Shown piece by piece: positions 9,920 through 19,489 of a stretch of DNA of 64,000 nt. The notes below the pieces were generated by a model that did no database searches, was not told where the DNA came from, and saw only the letters and a list, made by a program, of their open reading frames with translations. Every line of letters starts with the position of its first letter. Position 1 is the stretch's first letter. The position numbers and the translations under genes were made by a program. Source of the DNA: Woeseiaceae bacterium (lineage in GTDB: Bacteria > Pseudomonadota > Gammaproteobacteria > Steroidobacterales > Woeseiaceae); the NCBI GenBank assembly GCA_030066625.1, contig JASJBG010000003.1, positions 1 through 64,000 of the forward strand. The letters are read 5' to 3'.

Positions 9920-11539
9920 TCACTCAGGGAACGCATAGTCAGCGAATTGCTTACGCAATTCAATCTTCTTGATCTTGCCGGTTGCCGTGTGCGGCAGTTC
10001 GTCGACGAAAGCGACGTCGTTCGGAATCCACCAGGTCGCAACCTTACCGTCGAAATACTCGAGCATCTCCTCCTTGCTGATATCGGCTCCCTCGGCCTTG
10101 ACGATGATCAGAAGCGGCCGCTCGGTCCACTTCGGGTGTGCGACGCCGATGACGGCGGCCTCCGCCACCGCCGGATGACCGACGGCCGTATTCTCCAGTT
10201 CGATCGAACTGATCCACTCGCCGCCCGACTTGATCACGTCCTTGGTGCGGTCGGTGATCGCCATGTAACCGTTTTCGTCGATCGTCGCGACGTCGCCGGT
10301 ATCGAACCAGCCGTCGGGCGTGTGCGAGCCGGCGCTGCCGGCGAGCTTGAAATAGTCGCTGCAAATCCACGGCCCGCGCACCTGCAGCGCACCGTAGGCA
10401 ACGCCGTCCCACGGCAGCTCCTTGCCCTCGTCGTCGACGATCCGGAGCTCGCAGCCGTAAATGCCGCGGCCCGCCTTGGTCGCTAGATCCAGCTTCTCAT
10501 CGGGCGACAGCGACTCCAGCCCCGCCTTGAGCGTATTGGCCGTGCCCAGCGGGCTCATCTCGGTCATGCCCCAGCCCTGGATGACGACGACGTCGTGCTT
10601 GTCGCGGAACTCCTCGATCATCGAGCGCGGCACCGCGGCGCCGCCGATGACCGTCCGGTCGAGCTTGTCGAGCGTCACGCCGGCCGTGGCGCAATACTGC
10701 AGCAGCGCGAGCCATACGGTCGGCACGCCGAGCGCAAGGGAAGCCTCCTCTGCCTCGAGGAGCTTGTATAGCGTCTCGCCGTCACCCATCTTGGGGCCGG
10801 GCAAGACGAGCTTCGCGCCGGTCATGGCCGCGGAATACGGGATGCCCCAGGCGTTGACGTGAAACAGGGGCACGACCGGCAGGATCGTGTCGCTACTCGA
10901 CAGGTTCAGTGCGTCCGGTGCAATCGACGCAAACGCGTGCAGTACGCTCGAACGGTGGCTGTACAGCACGCCCTTCGGATCGCCCGTCGTGCCCGACGTG
11001 TAGCAGAGCGCAGCCGCGCTGTTCTCGTCGAGATCGGGCCAGTCGTAGTCGGGCGTTTCATTGCCGACCAGCGTCTCGTAGCAGTGCACGTTGTCGAGCG
11101 CCGTCTCAGGCATGTGCGCCTCGTCCGTCATGACGACGATGCCTTCTACGCCTTTGATGTGCTCGGCCAGCTTTTCAATCAGCGGCATGAACATCACGTC
11201 GACAAACAGCCAGCGATCGTCGGCGTGGTTGATGATGAAGATCAGCTGCTCGGGAAACAGCCGCGGGTTGATCGTATGGCAGACATAGCCGCCGCCGGAT
11301 ACGCCATAGTACACCTCGAGGTGACGGTAGTCGTTCCAGGCTATCGTTGCGACGCGATCGCCGCGCTCCAGACCGAGTCCGGCGAGCGCCTTGGCCAGCT
11401 GTTTCGACCGATCAATGCAGTCGCCCCAGGTGTAGCGATGAGCCGGGTTGTCGACGGTGACCGACATGATCTCGCGGCCCGCGTGGAATTTGCGAACATG
11501 CTCCGCGATCGACGAGATCGAGAGCGGCGTATCCATCAT
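9920..11539 (-). CDS. AMP-dependent long-chain acyl-CoA synthetase/ligase
   Basis: ALCYTSGTTGDPKGVLYSHRS; GWFDTGDVATID; TATGKIKKIELR. Start placed at ATG (MMDTPLSIS) inside longer ORF to 11764. Confidence 0.92.
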   Translation of the reverse strand: MMDTPLSISSIAEHVRKFHAGREIMSVTVDNPAHRYTWGDCIDRSKQLAKALAGLGLERGDRVATIAWNDYRHLEVYYGVSGGGYVCHTINPRLFPEQLIFIINHADDRWLFVDVMFMPLIEKLAEHIKGVEGIVVMTDEAHMPETALDNVHCYETLVGNETPDYDWPDLDENSAAALCYTSGTTGDPKGVLYSHRSSVLHAFASIAPDALNLSSSDTILPVVPLFHVNAWGIPYSAAMTGAKLVLPGPKMGDGETLYKLLEAEEASLALGVPTVWLALLQYCATAGVTLDKLDRTVIGGAAVPRSMIEEFRDKHDVVVIQGWGMTEMSPLGTANTLKAGLESLSPDEKLDLATKAGRGIYGCELRIVDDEGKELPWDGVAYGALQVRGPWICSDYFKLAGSAGSHTPDGWFDTGDVATIDENGYMAITDRTKDVIKSGGEWISSIELENTAVGHPAVAEAAVIGVAHPKWTERPLLIIVKAEGADISKEEMLEYFDGKVATWWIPNDVAFVDELPHTATGKIKKIELRKQFADYAFPE

Positions 11540-11782
11540 GAGTCCCTTCACGTTTCCCCCTTTTTTGTTGTCATTGTCTACGCGACGGTAATTTAACAGA
11601 AGCGCCCGCAGACCACCGCATTTTGGGGTGCAAGCGCGCCAAACCATGGTATCCTTGCGGCCAGCCAAAGGGTCTGAAGTTCTCGGCCAAAGCGACTGTT
11701 TCTTCTGGCAAATTCGCGGTCGTTTCGGCAAATCCGATCCACCGGCGGTTTGATGCTTGTGCAATTCCCAAGGGGGGGAGAC

Positions 11783-14368
11783 ATGGTCGCTAATTCTTCG
11801 CTCATCCGTGCCCGGATGAATCGTTTCCTGTGCGCACTCGGTGCTATTGCCGCGGCGCTGTCGGTGTCCTCGACTGCCAATGCGCAGGAAGAGAACGTCG
11901 TGCTCGAGGAAATCATCGTCGTATCGCAGAAACGCGAGCAGACGCTGCAGTCGCTGCCCGTCGCGGTATCGGTCGTTTCGTCCGCCACGCTCGACGAGGC
12001 GCAGATACTGGACGTCAAGGACCTGCAGTCGCTGGTACCGAGCCTCAGAATCAGCCAGCTGCAGACCAGCGCCAACACGAACTTCCTGATTCGCGGTTTC
12101 GGTAACGGCGCCAACAACGCCGGCATCGAGCCGTCGGTCGGCGTCTTCATCGACGGCGTTTACCGCTCGCGGTCCGCGTCCGCCCTCGCCGACTTCCCGA
12201 ACCTCGAGCGCATCGAGGTCATCAAGGGCCCGCAGAGCACGCTGTTCGGCAAGAACGCGTCGGCGGGCGTCATCAACGTCATCACGGAAAAGCCGAGTCT
12301 CGACAGCGTGTCGGGCTCCGTGTCGGTGACGGCGGGTGAGTACAGCCAGATCATCCTGAAAGGCGACGTCAACGGTCCGCTGAGCGACACGTTCGCTGTA
12401 TCGGTGTCGGGCAGCTACAACGAGCGTGACGGCTACTACGACAACCTCGAGACCGGCAACTCGCTCAACGAACTCAATCGCCAGGGCGTGCGCGGCCAGG
12501 CGCTGTGGGTACCGAACGAGACCTTCGAGGCGCGGCTCATCGCCGACTGGGACAAGCTCGACGAGGCCTGCTGCGGTGTCGCCAACCTTCAGAATGGCCC
12601 CACCGGCGCGGCGATCGCGCTCGTTGGCGGCCAGCTGGTGCCGAACGCGCCGTTTGCCTACGAGGGCTTCTACGACTTCGACCCGAACAACGAGATCGAA
12701 AACTCGGGCGTATCGCTGCAGCTCGACTGGGATCTCAACGAGAGCGTGACGCTGACGTCGATCACGGCGTTCCGCAGCCAGGAGCGCTTCGACAACGCCG
12801 ACGTCGACTTCACGAGTGCCGCGCTGATCAGCGACCAGACCGGCAACCTGACCGACACCAACATTGATACGTTTACGCAGGAACTGCGCCTCACTGGATC
12901 GGCCGAAAACTTCGACTGGGTCCTTGGCGGCTTCTTCTTTGACGAAGACGTCGACCAGAACAGCGGCATCATCTATGGCGACGCGTTCCGCCCGTACGCC
13001 GACATTCTCGCCATCCTGGGCGGTGGCGGCACACCGGGCATCGACCCGTCGCCTCTGTCGGTGCTCGAGGCTGGCCTCGGCCTTCCGGGCGGCACGTTTT
13101 TCGCCTCGGGTCAGGGCAACACCGAGGTCGCGACGCTGACCAACGACGCCTACTCGATCTTCGGCCAGGTCGACTTCGATCTCGGCGAGCGCACCACGAT
13201 TACGCTCGGCATCAACTACACGAACGACGAGAAGGATACGAGCGTCAACATCGCCGGCACGGACGTATTCTCGGCCGTCGATATGGTGTCCACCGGGTTC
13301 GGCCTCGCATTCCAGACCGCAACCGGTCTGCCGCCGACACCCGAGAACATCGCCAACGTCGGCATGATGAACCCGGGGCTCATCGCGCAGCTGCAGACGC
13401 TCAGCATGACGGAGTGCTCGGCGACCGCGCCGCCGCCGAACTGTAACCAGCTGCTCGCCCTGCAGCCGCTGCAGTTCCTGCCGCCGTTCGTCAACTACCC
13501 GAACTCGGTCGAGTCCGGCTCATCGTCGGATTCGCAGACGACGTGGACAGCGCGCATCGCGTTCGACGTGAACGATGACGTCAACATCTATGCAAGCGCC
13601 GGTACCGGCTTCAAGGCCACGTCCTGGAACCTGTCGCGTGACTCGCGGCCATTCGCAAGCGACATTGCGGCGCTCGAAGCTGCGGGCCTCTCGGTCAACA
13701 ACCTGGTCGCCGGCACGCGCAACGCGGGTCCCGAGGAATCGCAGCTGCTGGAGTTCGGCCTGAAGGGCCAGTGGGATAACTTCATCCTCAATGCCGCGAT
13801 CTTCGACCAGGAAATCGAAGGCTTCCAGTCGAACCTGTTCCTCGGCACGGGCTTCGCACTCGCCAACGCCGGCAAGCAGTCGACGACCGGCATCGAGGTC
13901 GACTTCCTGTGGCAGCCGATTCCGGACCTGCAGTTCAACTTCGCCAGCATGTTCCTGGATCCCGAGTACGACTCGTTCCCGGCGGGTAACGGCGTCGGCG
14001 GTCCGGCAGACCTGACCGGCCGGGCGCCGGCCGGCATCTCGGAAACCAGCATCACGACGTCGGCCCGCTACGCGTTCAACCTGCTGGGCGGCGACGCGTT
14101 CGTCCGTGCCGAGTACTGGTACGAGAGCGACGTACAGGTCAACGACAACGTTCCGGAGTCGGTTGCTTCACGTGAAGTCGGCACGATCAACGCCAGCGCC
14201 GGCGTCCAGTGGGACAACGGCTTCCAGGCAACGATCTGGGGTCGCAACATCAACGACGACAACTGGCTGCAGAGCTCGTTCCCGTCGGTCGCGCAGGCAG
14301 GCAGCTTCTCGGGCTACCCGAACACGCCGCGCACCTGGGGCGTGACGCTCAGGTACTTCTTCGACTAA
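11783..14368 (+). CDS. TonB-dependent receptor
   Basis: Signal peptide; EEIIVVSQKREQTLQSLPVAVSVVSSATL plug; C-terminal NTPRTWGVTLRYFFD; SD AAGGGGGGGAG before ATG. Confidence 0.94.
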   Translation: MVANSSLIRARMNRFLCALGAIAAALSVSSTANAQEENVVLEEIIVVSQKREQTLQSLPVAVSVVSSATLDEAQILDVKDLQSLVPSLRISQLQTSANTNFLIRGFGNGANNAGIEPSVGVFIDGVYRSRSASALADFPNLERIEVIKGPQSTLFGKNASAGVINVITEKPSLDSVSGSVSVTAGEYSQIILKGDVNGPLSDTFAVSVSGSYNERDGYYDNLETGNSLNELNRQGVRGQALWVPNETFEARLIADWDKLDEACCGVANLQNGPTGAAIALVGGQLVPNAPFAYEGFYDFDPNNEIENSGVSLQLDWDLNESVTLTSITAFRSQERFDNADVDFTSAALISDQTGNLTDTNIDTFTQELRLTGSAENFDWVLGGFFFDEDVDQNSGIIYGDAFRPYADILAILGGGGTPGIDPSPLSVLEAGLGLPGGTFFASGQGNTEVATLTNDAYSIFGQVDFDLGERTTITLGINYTNDEKDTSVNIAGTDVFSAVDMVSTGFGLAFQTATGLPPTPENIANVGMMNPGLIAQLQTLSMTECSATAPPPNCNQLLALQPLQFLPPFVNYPNSVESGSSSDSQTTWTARIAFDVNDDVNIYASAGTGFKATSWNLSRDSRPFASDIAALEAAGLSVNNLVAGTRNAGPEESQLLEFGLKGQWDNFILNAAIFDQEIEGFQSNLFLGTGFALANAGKQSTTGIEVDFLWQPIPDLQFNFASMFLDPEYDSFPAGNGVGGPADLTGRAPAGISETSITTSARYAFNLLGGDAFVRAEYWYESDVQVNDNVPESVASREVGTINASAGVQWDNGFQATIWGRNINDDNWLQSSFPSVAQAGSFSGYPNTPRTWGVTLRYFFD

Positions 14369-14392
14369 AGTCGAAGCGCCTGCAAGGCTCGT

Positions 14393-14426
14393 AAGGGCGG
14401 CAAGCACGGCTTGCCGCCCTTTTTTT
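14393..14426 (+). terminator. Intrinsic terminator downstream of TonB-dependent receptor
   Basis: Perfect 13-bp stem AAGGGCGGCAAGC/GCTTGCCGCCCTT, 3-nt loop, T tract. Confidence 0.92.
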
Positions 14427-14471
14427 GCGCTTCAATTTTCGCGTTCTTGTTCTCACACAGGGGGAGTCAAC

Positions 14472-15428
14472 ATGACCGGATCAACCATCAGCGTAGCCCT
14501 CGCCCAGATCGCGCCCGTGTGGCTCGACCGCGTCGCGACGACAGAGAAGATCGTCGACCGCATCATCGAGGCCGCGAACGGCGGGGCCGACCTCGTCGTG
14601 TTCGGCGAAGCGCTGCTGCCCGGCTACCCGTTCTGGGTTGAGCGCACCGACGGCGCACGCTTCAACTCGGAGCTGCAGAAGTCCCTTTACGCGCACTATG
14701 TCGAGCAGTCCGTCGTCATCGATCGCGGTGACCTCGATGCGATCTGCAGCGCCGCCGCCGAACACTCGATCGCCGTTTACGTCGGCACGATGGAACGCGC
14801 CAGCGACCGCGGCGGTCACAGCCTGTATTGCTCGATGGTCTATGTCGATCGCGCGGGCGAGATCGGTTCGGTCCACCGCAAGCTCATGCCGACCTACGAG
14901 GAGCGGCTGGTCTGGGCGAGCGGTGACGGCAACGGCCTGAGGACTCACCCGCTAGGCCCGTTCACGGTCGGCGGGCTCAACTGCTGGGAGAACTGGCTGC
15001 CACTGCCGCGCGCCGCGCTGTACGCGGCCGGCGAGGACCTGCACGTGGCCATCTGGCCCGGCAGCCGGCGCAACACCGAGGACATCACCCGCTTCATTGC
15101 GCTCGAGTCACGTTCCTTCGTCGTGTCCGTATCCGGCCTGATGCGTGAGAGCGACATCGGCGACGACGTGCCGCACGCAGATCTGCTCAAGGAAAACGCG
15201 GATGCGGTCATGGCGAACGGCGGCTCCTGCGTCGCGGCACCGACCGGCGAATGGCTGCTCGAGCCGGAAACAGAGGTGGAGTCGCTGCGCATCGTCGAAC
15301 TCGATCACCGGGTCGTACTCGAGGAGCGCCAGAATCTCGACGTCGTCGGCCACTACTCGCGCCCGGACGTCACGCGCCTGCTCGTCGACCGCACGCGCCA
15401 GGCGACGGCCGACTTTCTCGACGAATAG
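14472..15428 (+). CDS. Carbon-nitrogen hydrolase (nitrilase-like)
   Basis: VALAQIAPVWLDR; VVFGEALLPGYPFW (Glu); YVDRAGEIGSVHRKLMPTYEERLVW (Lys); GGLNCWENWLPLPR (Cys). Confidence 0.92.
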   Translation: MTGSTISVALAQIAPVWLDRVATTEKIVDRIIEAANGGADLVVFGEALLPGYPFWVERTDGARFNSELQKSLYAHYVEQSVVIDRGDLDAICSAAAEHSIAVYVGTMERASDRGGHSLYCSMVYVDRAGEIGSVHRKLMPTYEERLVWASGDGNGLRTHPLGPFTVGGLNCWENWLPLPRAALYAAGEDLHVAIWPGSRRNTEDITRFIALESRSFVVSVSGLMRESDIGDDVPHADLLKENADAVMANGGSCVAAPTGEWLLEPETEVESLRIVELDHRVVLEERQNLDVVGHYSRPDVTRLLVDRTRQATADFLDE

Positions 15429-15433
15429 GTCTC

Positions 15434-15898
15434 TTAAGCGCCTTCGAAGAAGTACATGCCCAGCGTCTCGGCGACGCAGGCCGGTTTGGTCTCCCCTTCG
15501 ACTTCGATGCGGACCTCCGAAGTCAGCATCAGGGCACCGGCCCGGCGCCGTGCCGACAACACGGTGGCGCGAGCGCGAACCCGCGCGCCGCTCGGCACCG
15601 GTGTGTAGAAGCGCACTTTGTTGACACCGAAATTTATCGCGCGCGTGAGCTTCTTGACGTCGACGAAGGAACCTGTGAGCGCGGGAATCAGCGACAGCGT
15701 CAGGTAGCCGTGCGCGATGGTCCGGCCCTCGGGCATCTCGCGCTCGGCACGCTCCGTATCGACGTGGATCCACTGGTAGTCGTTCGTCGCTTCGGCGAAC
15801 TGGTCAATCCGGTTTTGATCGATGACCACCCAGTCGGACAAACCAACCTCGGTGCCCTCGAGGGCCTTGGCATCCTCGATCGATTCAATTACGTGCAA
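15434..15898 (-). CDS. MaoC family hydratase/dehydratase
   Basis: IDQFAEATNDYQWIHVDTERAERE...TIAHGYLTLSLIPAL, R-hydratase motif. Confidence 0.93.
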   Translation of the reverse strand: MHVIESIEDAKALEGTEVGLSDWVVIDQNRIDQFAEATNDYQWIHVDTERAEREMPEGRTIAHGYLTLSLIPALTGSFVDVKKLTRAINFGVNKVRFYTPVPSGARVRARATVLSARRRAGALMLTSEVRIEVEGETKPACVAETLGMYFFEGA

Positions 15899-15988
15899 CG
15901 TGTATCCCCGTGCGCGCTTGCGCGTCTTCGTGCCCGCTACTGATACACATATACTGTGTCCGCCGCAAGTGTTGCCGGGGGTTCAAGC

Positions 15989-16609
15989 GTGTCATTGGAA
16001 ACCGATTCAGACGTGTCCAGGGTCTTCGCCGTCGTGCTCGCCGCCGGCGAGGCAACTCGGTTCGGTTCCGCGAAGCAACTCGCAACCGTCGATGGCGAGG
16101 CGCTGGTCAAACGTGCCGCGCGACTTGCACGCGAGCTTTGCGGACGCCGCTCGATGCTCGTTACCGGCTTCGAAAGTGCCGCTGTCGCGAGAGCCGCTGA
16201 CGGGCTGTGCGAGTTTATGGCGGTCAATGAACGCTACAGCGACGGAATGGGCACGTCGCTCGCGCTTGCCAGCCGCTGCCTTCGCGATTCCGCCAGCGCC
16301 ATGCTGCTGATACTCGCGGACCAGCCGCGCATCGACGCGACGCACCTGGCGAGCCTGCTGGCGACATGGTCAGGCGACCCGAATGAGATCGTTGCAACAG
16401 CGTACGACGGTATCGTCGGTGCGCCTGCCGTTCTGCCGCGAGGAACGTTTGCGGCGCTCGAAGCGCTTGACGGCGACCGCGGCGCGCGGGCGGTTTTTGA
16501 CGATCCCGCGTTTACCGTCCGGTCGATTCCGAACGTGGACGCGGCGATCGATGTTGATACACCCGAAGACCTCGAGCGACTGGCACGTATGAATCAGGCC
16601 GCCGAGTGA
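15989..16609 (+). CDS. MocA-like molybdenum cofactor nucleotidyltransferase
   Basis: VFAVVLAAGEATRFGSAKQL; MLLILADQPRIDATHL; GTG start likely at 15989 (ORF extends to 15956). Confidence 0.88.
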   Translation: MSLETDSDVSRVFAVVLAAGEATRFGSAKQLATVDGEALVKRAARLARELCGRRSMLVTGFESAAVARAADGLCEFMAVNERYSDGMGTSLALASRCLRDSASAMLLILADQPRIDATHLASLLATWSGDPNEIVATAYDGIVGAPAVLPRGTFAALEALDGDRGARAVFDDPAFTVRSIPNVDAAIDVDTPEDLERLARMNQAAE

Positions 16610-17034
16610 CCGTGCGCGGCGCAGCGCCCGCAGTTGACCCAGCCGGAGTCGCCGTTCACGTAGTGCTCTTTCTTCCAGATCGGCAGCCGTACCTTTAGTG
16701 CATCAATGATGAAGCGGCAGGCCAGGAAGGCTTCGTCGCGGTGCGGAGCGGATACTCCTACCCAGACCGCGCAGTCGCCGATCTCGAGCAGGCCCGTGCG
16801 GTGCACGCAGTGGGCATGCAGCGTTTTGAAACGCTCCCGCGCCTCGGCGAGAATCCGCTCGCCTTCCTTGATGGCGAGCGGCTCGTAAGCTTCGTATTCG
16901 AGCCGCTCTACCGCGTGGCCCTCGTTGACGTTGCGGACCCAGCCCTCGAAGGCGCAGTAGGCTCCGGCGCCGGGGTCGAACAGATTATCGCGTAGCTCAT
17001 CCGGAAGGATCGGATCCGTTGTCATCGTGATCAT
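16594..17034 (-). CDS. moaE: Molybdopterin synthase catalytic subunit MoaE
   Basis: GAYCAFEGWVRNVNEGHAVERLEYEAYEPLAIKEGERI; RDEAFLACRFIIDALKVRLPIWKKEHY. Confidence 0.95.
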   Translation of the reverse strand: MITMTTDPILPDELRDNLFDPGAGAYCAFEGWVRNVNEGHAVERLEYEAYEPLAIKEGERILAEARERFKTLHAHCVHRTGLLEIGDCAVWVGVSAPHRDEAFLACRFIIDALKVRLPIWKKEHYVNGDSGWVNCGRCAAHGHSAA

Positions 17035-17046
17035 TCGTTCAAACCC

Positions 17047-17289
17047 TCAGCCGCCGGCAACGGGCGGGAACAGGAAGACGGTGTCGCCGTCCGCGACCGG
17101 GGCGTCCCAGTCGGCCATGTCGTCGTTGATAGCCACCTTGCAGTGGCCCACAGGCTCGCTCGAGCGATGCCGCTCACGGGTTGCCGCGAACACGTCGGCG
17201 GCCGTTTGCACGTCGAGGGTCAGCGACTCCTCGCCGACACCCGCGTGTTCGCGAAACATCGCGAAGTAACGCACGGTAATTGTCTTCAT
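17047..17289 (-). CDS. moaD: Molybdopterin synthase sulfur carrier subunit MoaD
   Basis: MKTITVRYFAMFREHAG...DTVFLFPPVAGG, C-terminal GG. Confidence 0.94.
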   Translation of the reverse strand: MKTITVRYFAMFREHAGVGEESLTLDVQTAADVFAATRERHRSSEPVGHCKVAINDDMADWDAPVADGDTVFLFPPVAGG

Positions 17290-17879
17290 CCGTTTGCCTT
17301 CAGGACACTGCCGGCCAGGTCGTCCGGCGTATTGACGTTATCGAGGGCTGCCGGGTTTGGCTGCGCCAGCAGCTGCGTCTCGGAGCGGATCAGCATCTTG
17401 CGCGGGCACTTGAGCCCCTCGTCGACGAAGCCTCGCAGTATCGCGTGGCTCTCCGCCGGATAGATCGCACACAGCGGCTCCGGCAGCTCGTCGTAGCTGG
17501 AGCGATAGGCTGTGAACGGCGCATCTTCAGCCCGGCTGTCCACAAGCTCTGTGAGCGTCGCCTCGTCGAGATTCGGCAAGTCGCAGGCGACCACGAGCCA
17601 GTCAACCTCCGGGTACTCGTCCATCGCCGACAGCACACCGGCCACGGGACCGAGATCGTCGTAACGGTCGACGATCTGCGCGTAGCGGCTACGCTCGGCA
17701 TCCTCCTGCTGGTCGGCCCGTGTCGACACGAACTGGAGTTCCGTGACGCTGGCGACGGCTGACATTGCAAAAGCCAGCTGCGACTGGCCGTCACGGTCGA
17801 GCAGCGCCTTGTCCTGCCCCATGCGGCGGCTGCGTCCCCCGGCAAGCACCAGGCCGAACAAAGGTCGCTTACGGCTCAT
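17286..17879 (-). CDS. mobA: Molybdenum cofactor guanylyltransferase MobA
   Basis: LFGLVLAGGRSRRMGQDKALL; start chosen at MSRKRPLFGL. Confidence 0.92.
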   Translation of the reverse strand: MSRKRPLFGLVLAGGRSRRMGQDKALLDRDGQSQLAFAMSAVASVTELQFVSTRADQQEDAERSRYAQIVDRYDDLGPVAGVLSAMDEYPEVDWLVVACDLPNLDEATLTELVDSRAEDAPFTAYRSSYDELPEPLCAIYPAESHAILRGFVDEGLKCPRKMLIRSETQLLAQPNPAALDNVNTPDDLAGSVLKANG

Positions 17880-18357
17880 GCCGGTACTCGCTCTTGCCGC
17901 CGGATTTCGCCACCAGGCGAGTCTCGCTGATGACAATGTCGTGCGACAGCGCCTTGCACATGTCGTAGATCGTCAGCGCGGCAACCGACGCACCCGTCAG
18001 CGCCTCCATCTCGACACCGGTCTTGTGGTGCACGCGGCATCGACACTCCACGACCGCGTTGTCGCCGTCGAGGCTGATCGTGACGTCGCACTTCTCCAGC
18101 CCAAGCGGGTGACAGAACGGAATCAGCTCGTGTGTCTTCTTCGCCGCCATGACGCCCGCAATGATCGCGGTCGCGAACACGGGGCCCTTCTTGCTCTGGA
18201 TCTCGTCGCCGTCGATGGCGCTGCGCACCTCCGCGGGCAACCGGACCGTCGAGCGTGCAGTGGCTTCTCGTGCGGTCACGTCCTTGTTGCTCACGTCGAC
18301 CATGGTCGGCCGGTTGTGGTCATCGATATGGCTCAGCTTGCTCACGTCATCCACCAA
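17869..18357 (-). CDS. moaC: Cyclic pyranopterin monophosphate synthase MoaC
   Basis: MVDVSNKDVTAREATA; HELIPFCHPLGLEKCDV; VEMEALTGASVAALTIYDMCKA. Confidence 0.96.
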   Translation of the reverse strand: MVDDVSKLSHIDDHNRPTMVDVSNKDVTAREATARSTVRLPAEVRSAIDGDEIQSKKGPVFATAIIAGVMAAKKTHELIPFCHPLGLEKCDVTISLDGDNAVVECRCRVHHKTGVEMEALTGASVAALTIYDMCKALSHDIVISETRLVAKSGGKSEYRHEP

Positions 18358-19408
18358 TCCGGTACATTTCCACCTTCGACAGGGAATGATGCGCGGCGAC
18401 CTCCGGCTTTCTGAGCTCGGAGTATCGATCGGCCCGCTGCAGCCATATCTGCGAAAGGATGTCGGTCAGTTCCTCGTCGTCGGCGCCGTTTCGCAGCGGT
18501 TCCCGAAGATCGGTCCCGTGCGTGGCGAACAGGCAAGTGTACAGGGTTCCATCGGCCGACAGCCGTGCGCGCGAGCAGCTGCCGCAGAACGGCTCGGTCA
18601 CTGACGAAATGAAGCCGATCTCCCCTGCCCCGTCGACATACTCGTAGCGCCGCGCGACTTCACCCGGGTAGTTGCGTCCCACGGGCCGGAGCGGCCAGCG
18701 GGCACCTACCATCTTCAGGAGCTCGCGAGACGGCACGACCTGCTGCATCTGCCAGCCGTTGCGGTTGCCGACGTCCATGAACTCGATCAGCCGCACGATG
18801 TGGCCGCTGCCGCGGAAGTGCTCGAGCAGGTCGAGCACCGTGTGGTCGTTGACCCCGCGCTGCACGACGACGTTGATCTTGATCGGGCTGAGCCCGGCGG
18901 CCTCCGCTGCGGCAATGCCGTCGAGCACGGTGGCGAGATCGCCGCGGCCGCCGCTCATTGTCTTGAACACGTCCGGGTCGAGGCTGTCCAGACTGATCGT
19001 CACGCGATGCAGACCGGCCTGTTGCAGCGTCTCGGCGATCGGCGCGAGCAGCATCGCGTTGGTCGTCATCGCGAGGTCGTCGACACCCGGCAACGCCGCC
19101 AGGCCGGCGACGAGATCGGGGAGTTTCTTGTCGAGCAGCGGTTCGCCGCCGGTGATCCGGAGTTTCGATACGCCGAGCGACGTCGCGACCGACGCAACCT
19201 TGAGAATCTCGCCGTGGGTCAGCCGGTTGGCCCGCGTCAGGAACTCGTAGTCCGCGTGGAACTCCGACTCCGGCATGCAGTACGGGCAGCGGAAATTGCA
19301 GCGGTCGAGGAGCGAGATGCGCAGGTCATGCAGCGGCCGCTTCAGCGCGTCCTTCAAGGTCTCGCGCGCCGGCGCCGGTGATTCGTCAGGACTCAGGGGT
19401 GAACTCAT
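18347..19408 (-). CDS. moaA: GTP 3',8-cyclase MoaA (radical SAM)
   Basis: LRISLLDRCNFRCPYCMPE; ITGGEPLLDKKLPDLV; FCGSCSRARLSADGTLYTCLFA. Confidence 0.96.
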   Translation of the reverse strand: MSSPLSPDESPAPARETLKDALKRPLHDLRISLLDRCNFRCPYCMPESEFHADYEFLTRANRLTHGEILKVASVATSLGVSKLRITGGEPLLDKKLPDLVAGLAALPGVDDLAMTTNAMLLAPIAETLQQAGLHRVTISLDSLDPDVFKTMSGGRGDLATVLDGIAAAEAAGLSPIKINVVVQRGVNDHTVLDLLEHFRGSGHIVRLIEFMDVGNRNGWQMQQVVPSRELLKMVGARWPLRPVGRNYPGEVARRYEYVDGAGEIGFISSVTEPFCGSCSRARLSADGTLYTCLFATHGTDLREPLRNGADDEELTDILSQIWLQRADRYSELRKPEVAAHHSLSKVEMYRIGG

Positions 19409-19489
19409 TGCTTAATTCTGCCCGATTTCGCGCTTTATTTTCGATCCCAATGGCGGCATCCTGTCCCGCCGCCCAAAACAGGGACTCGC

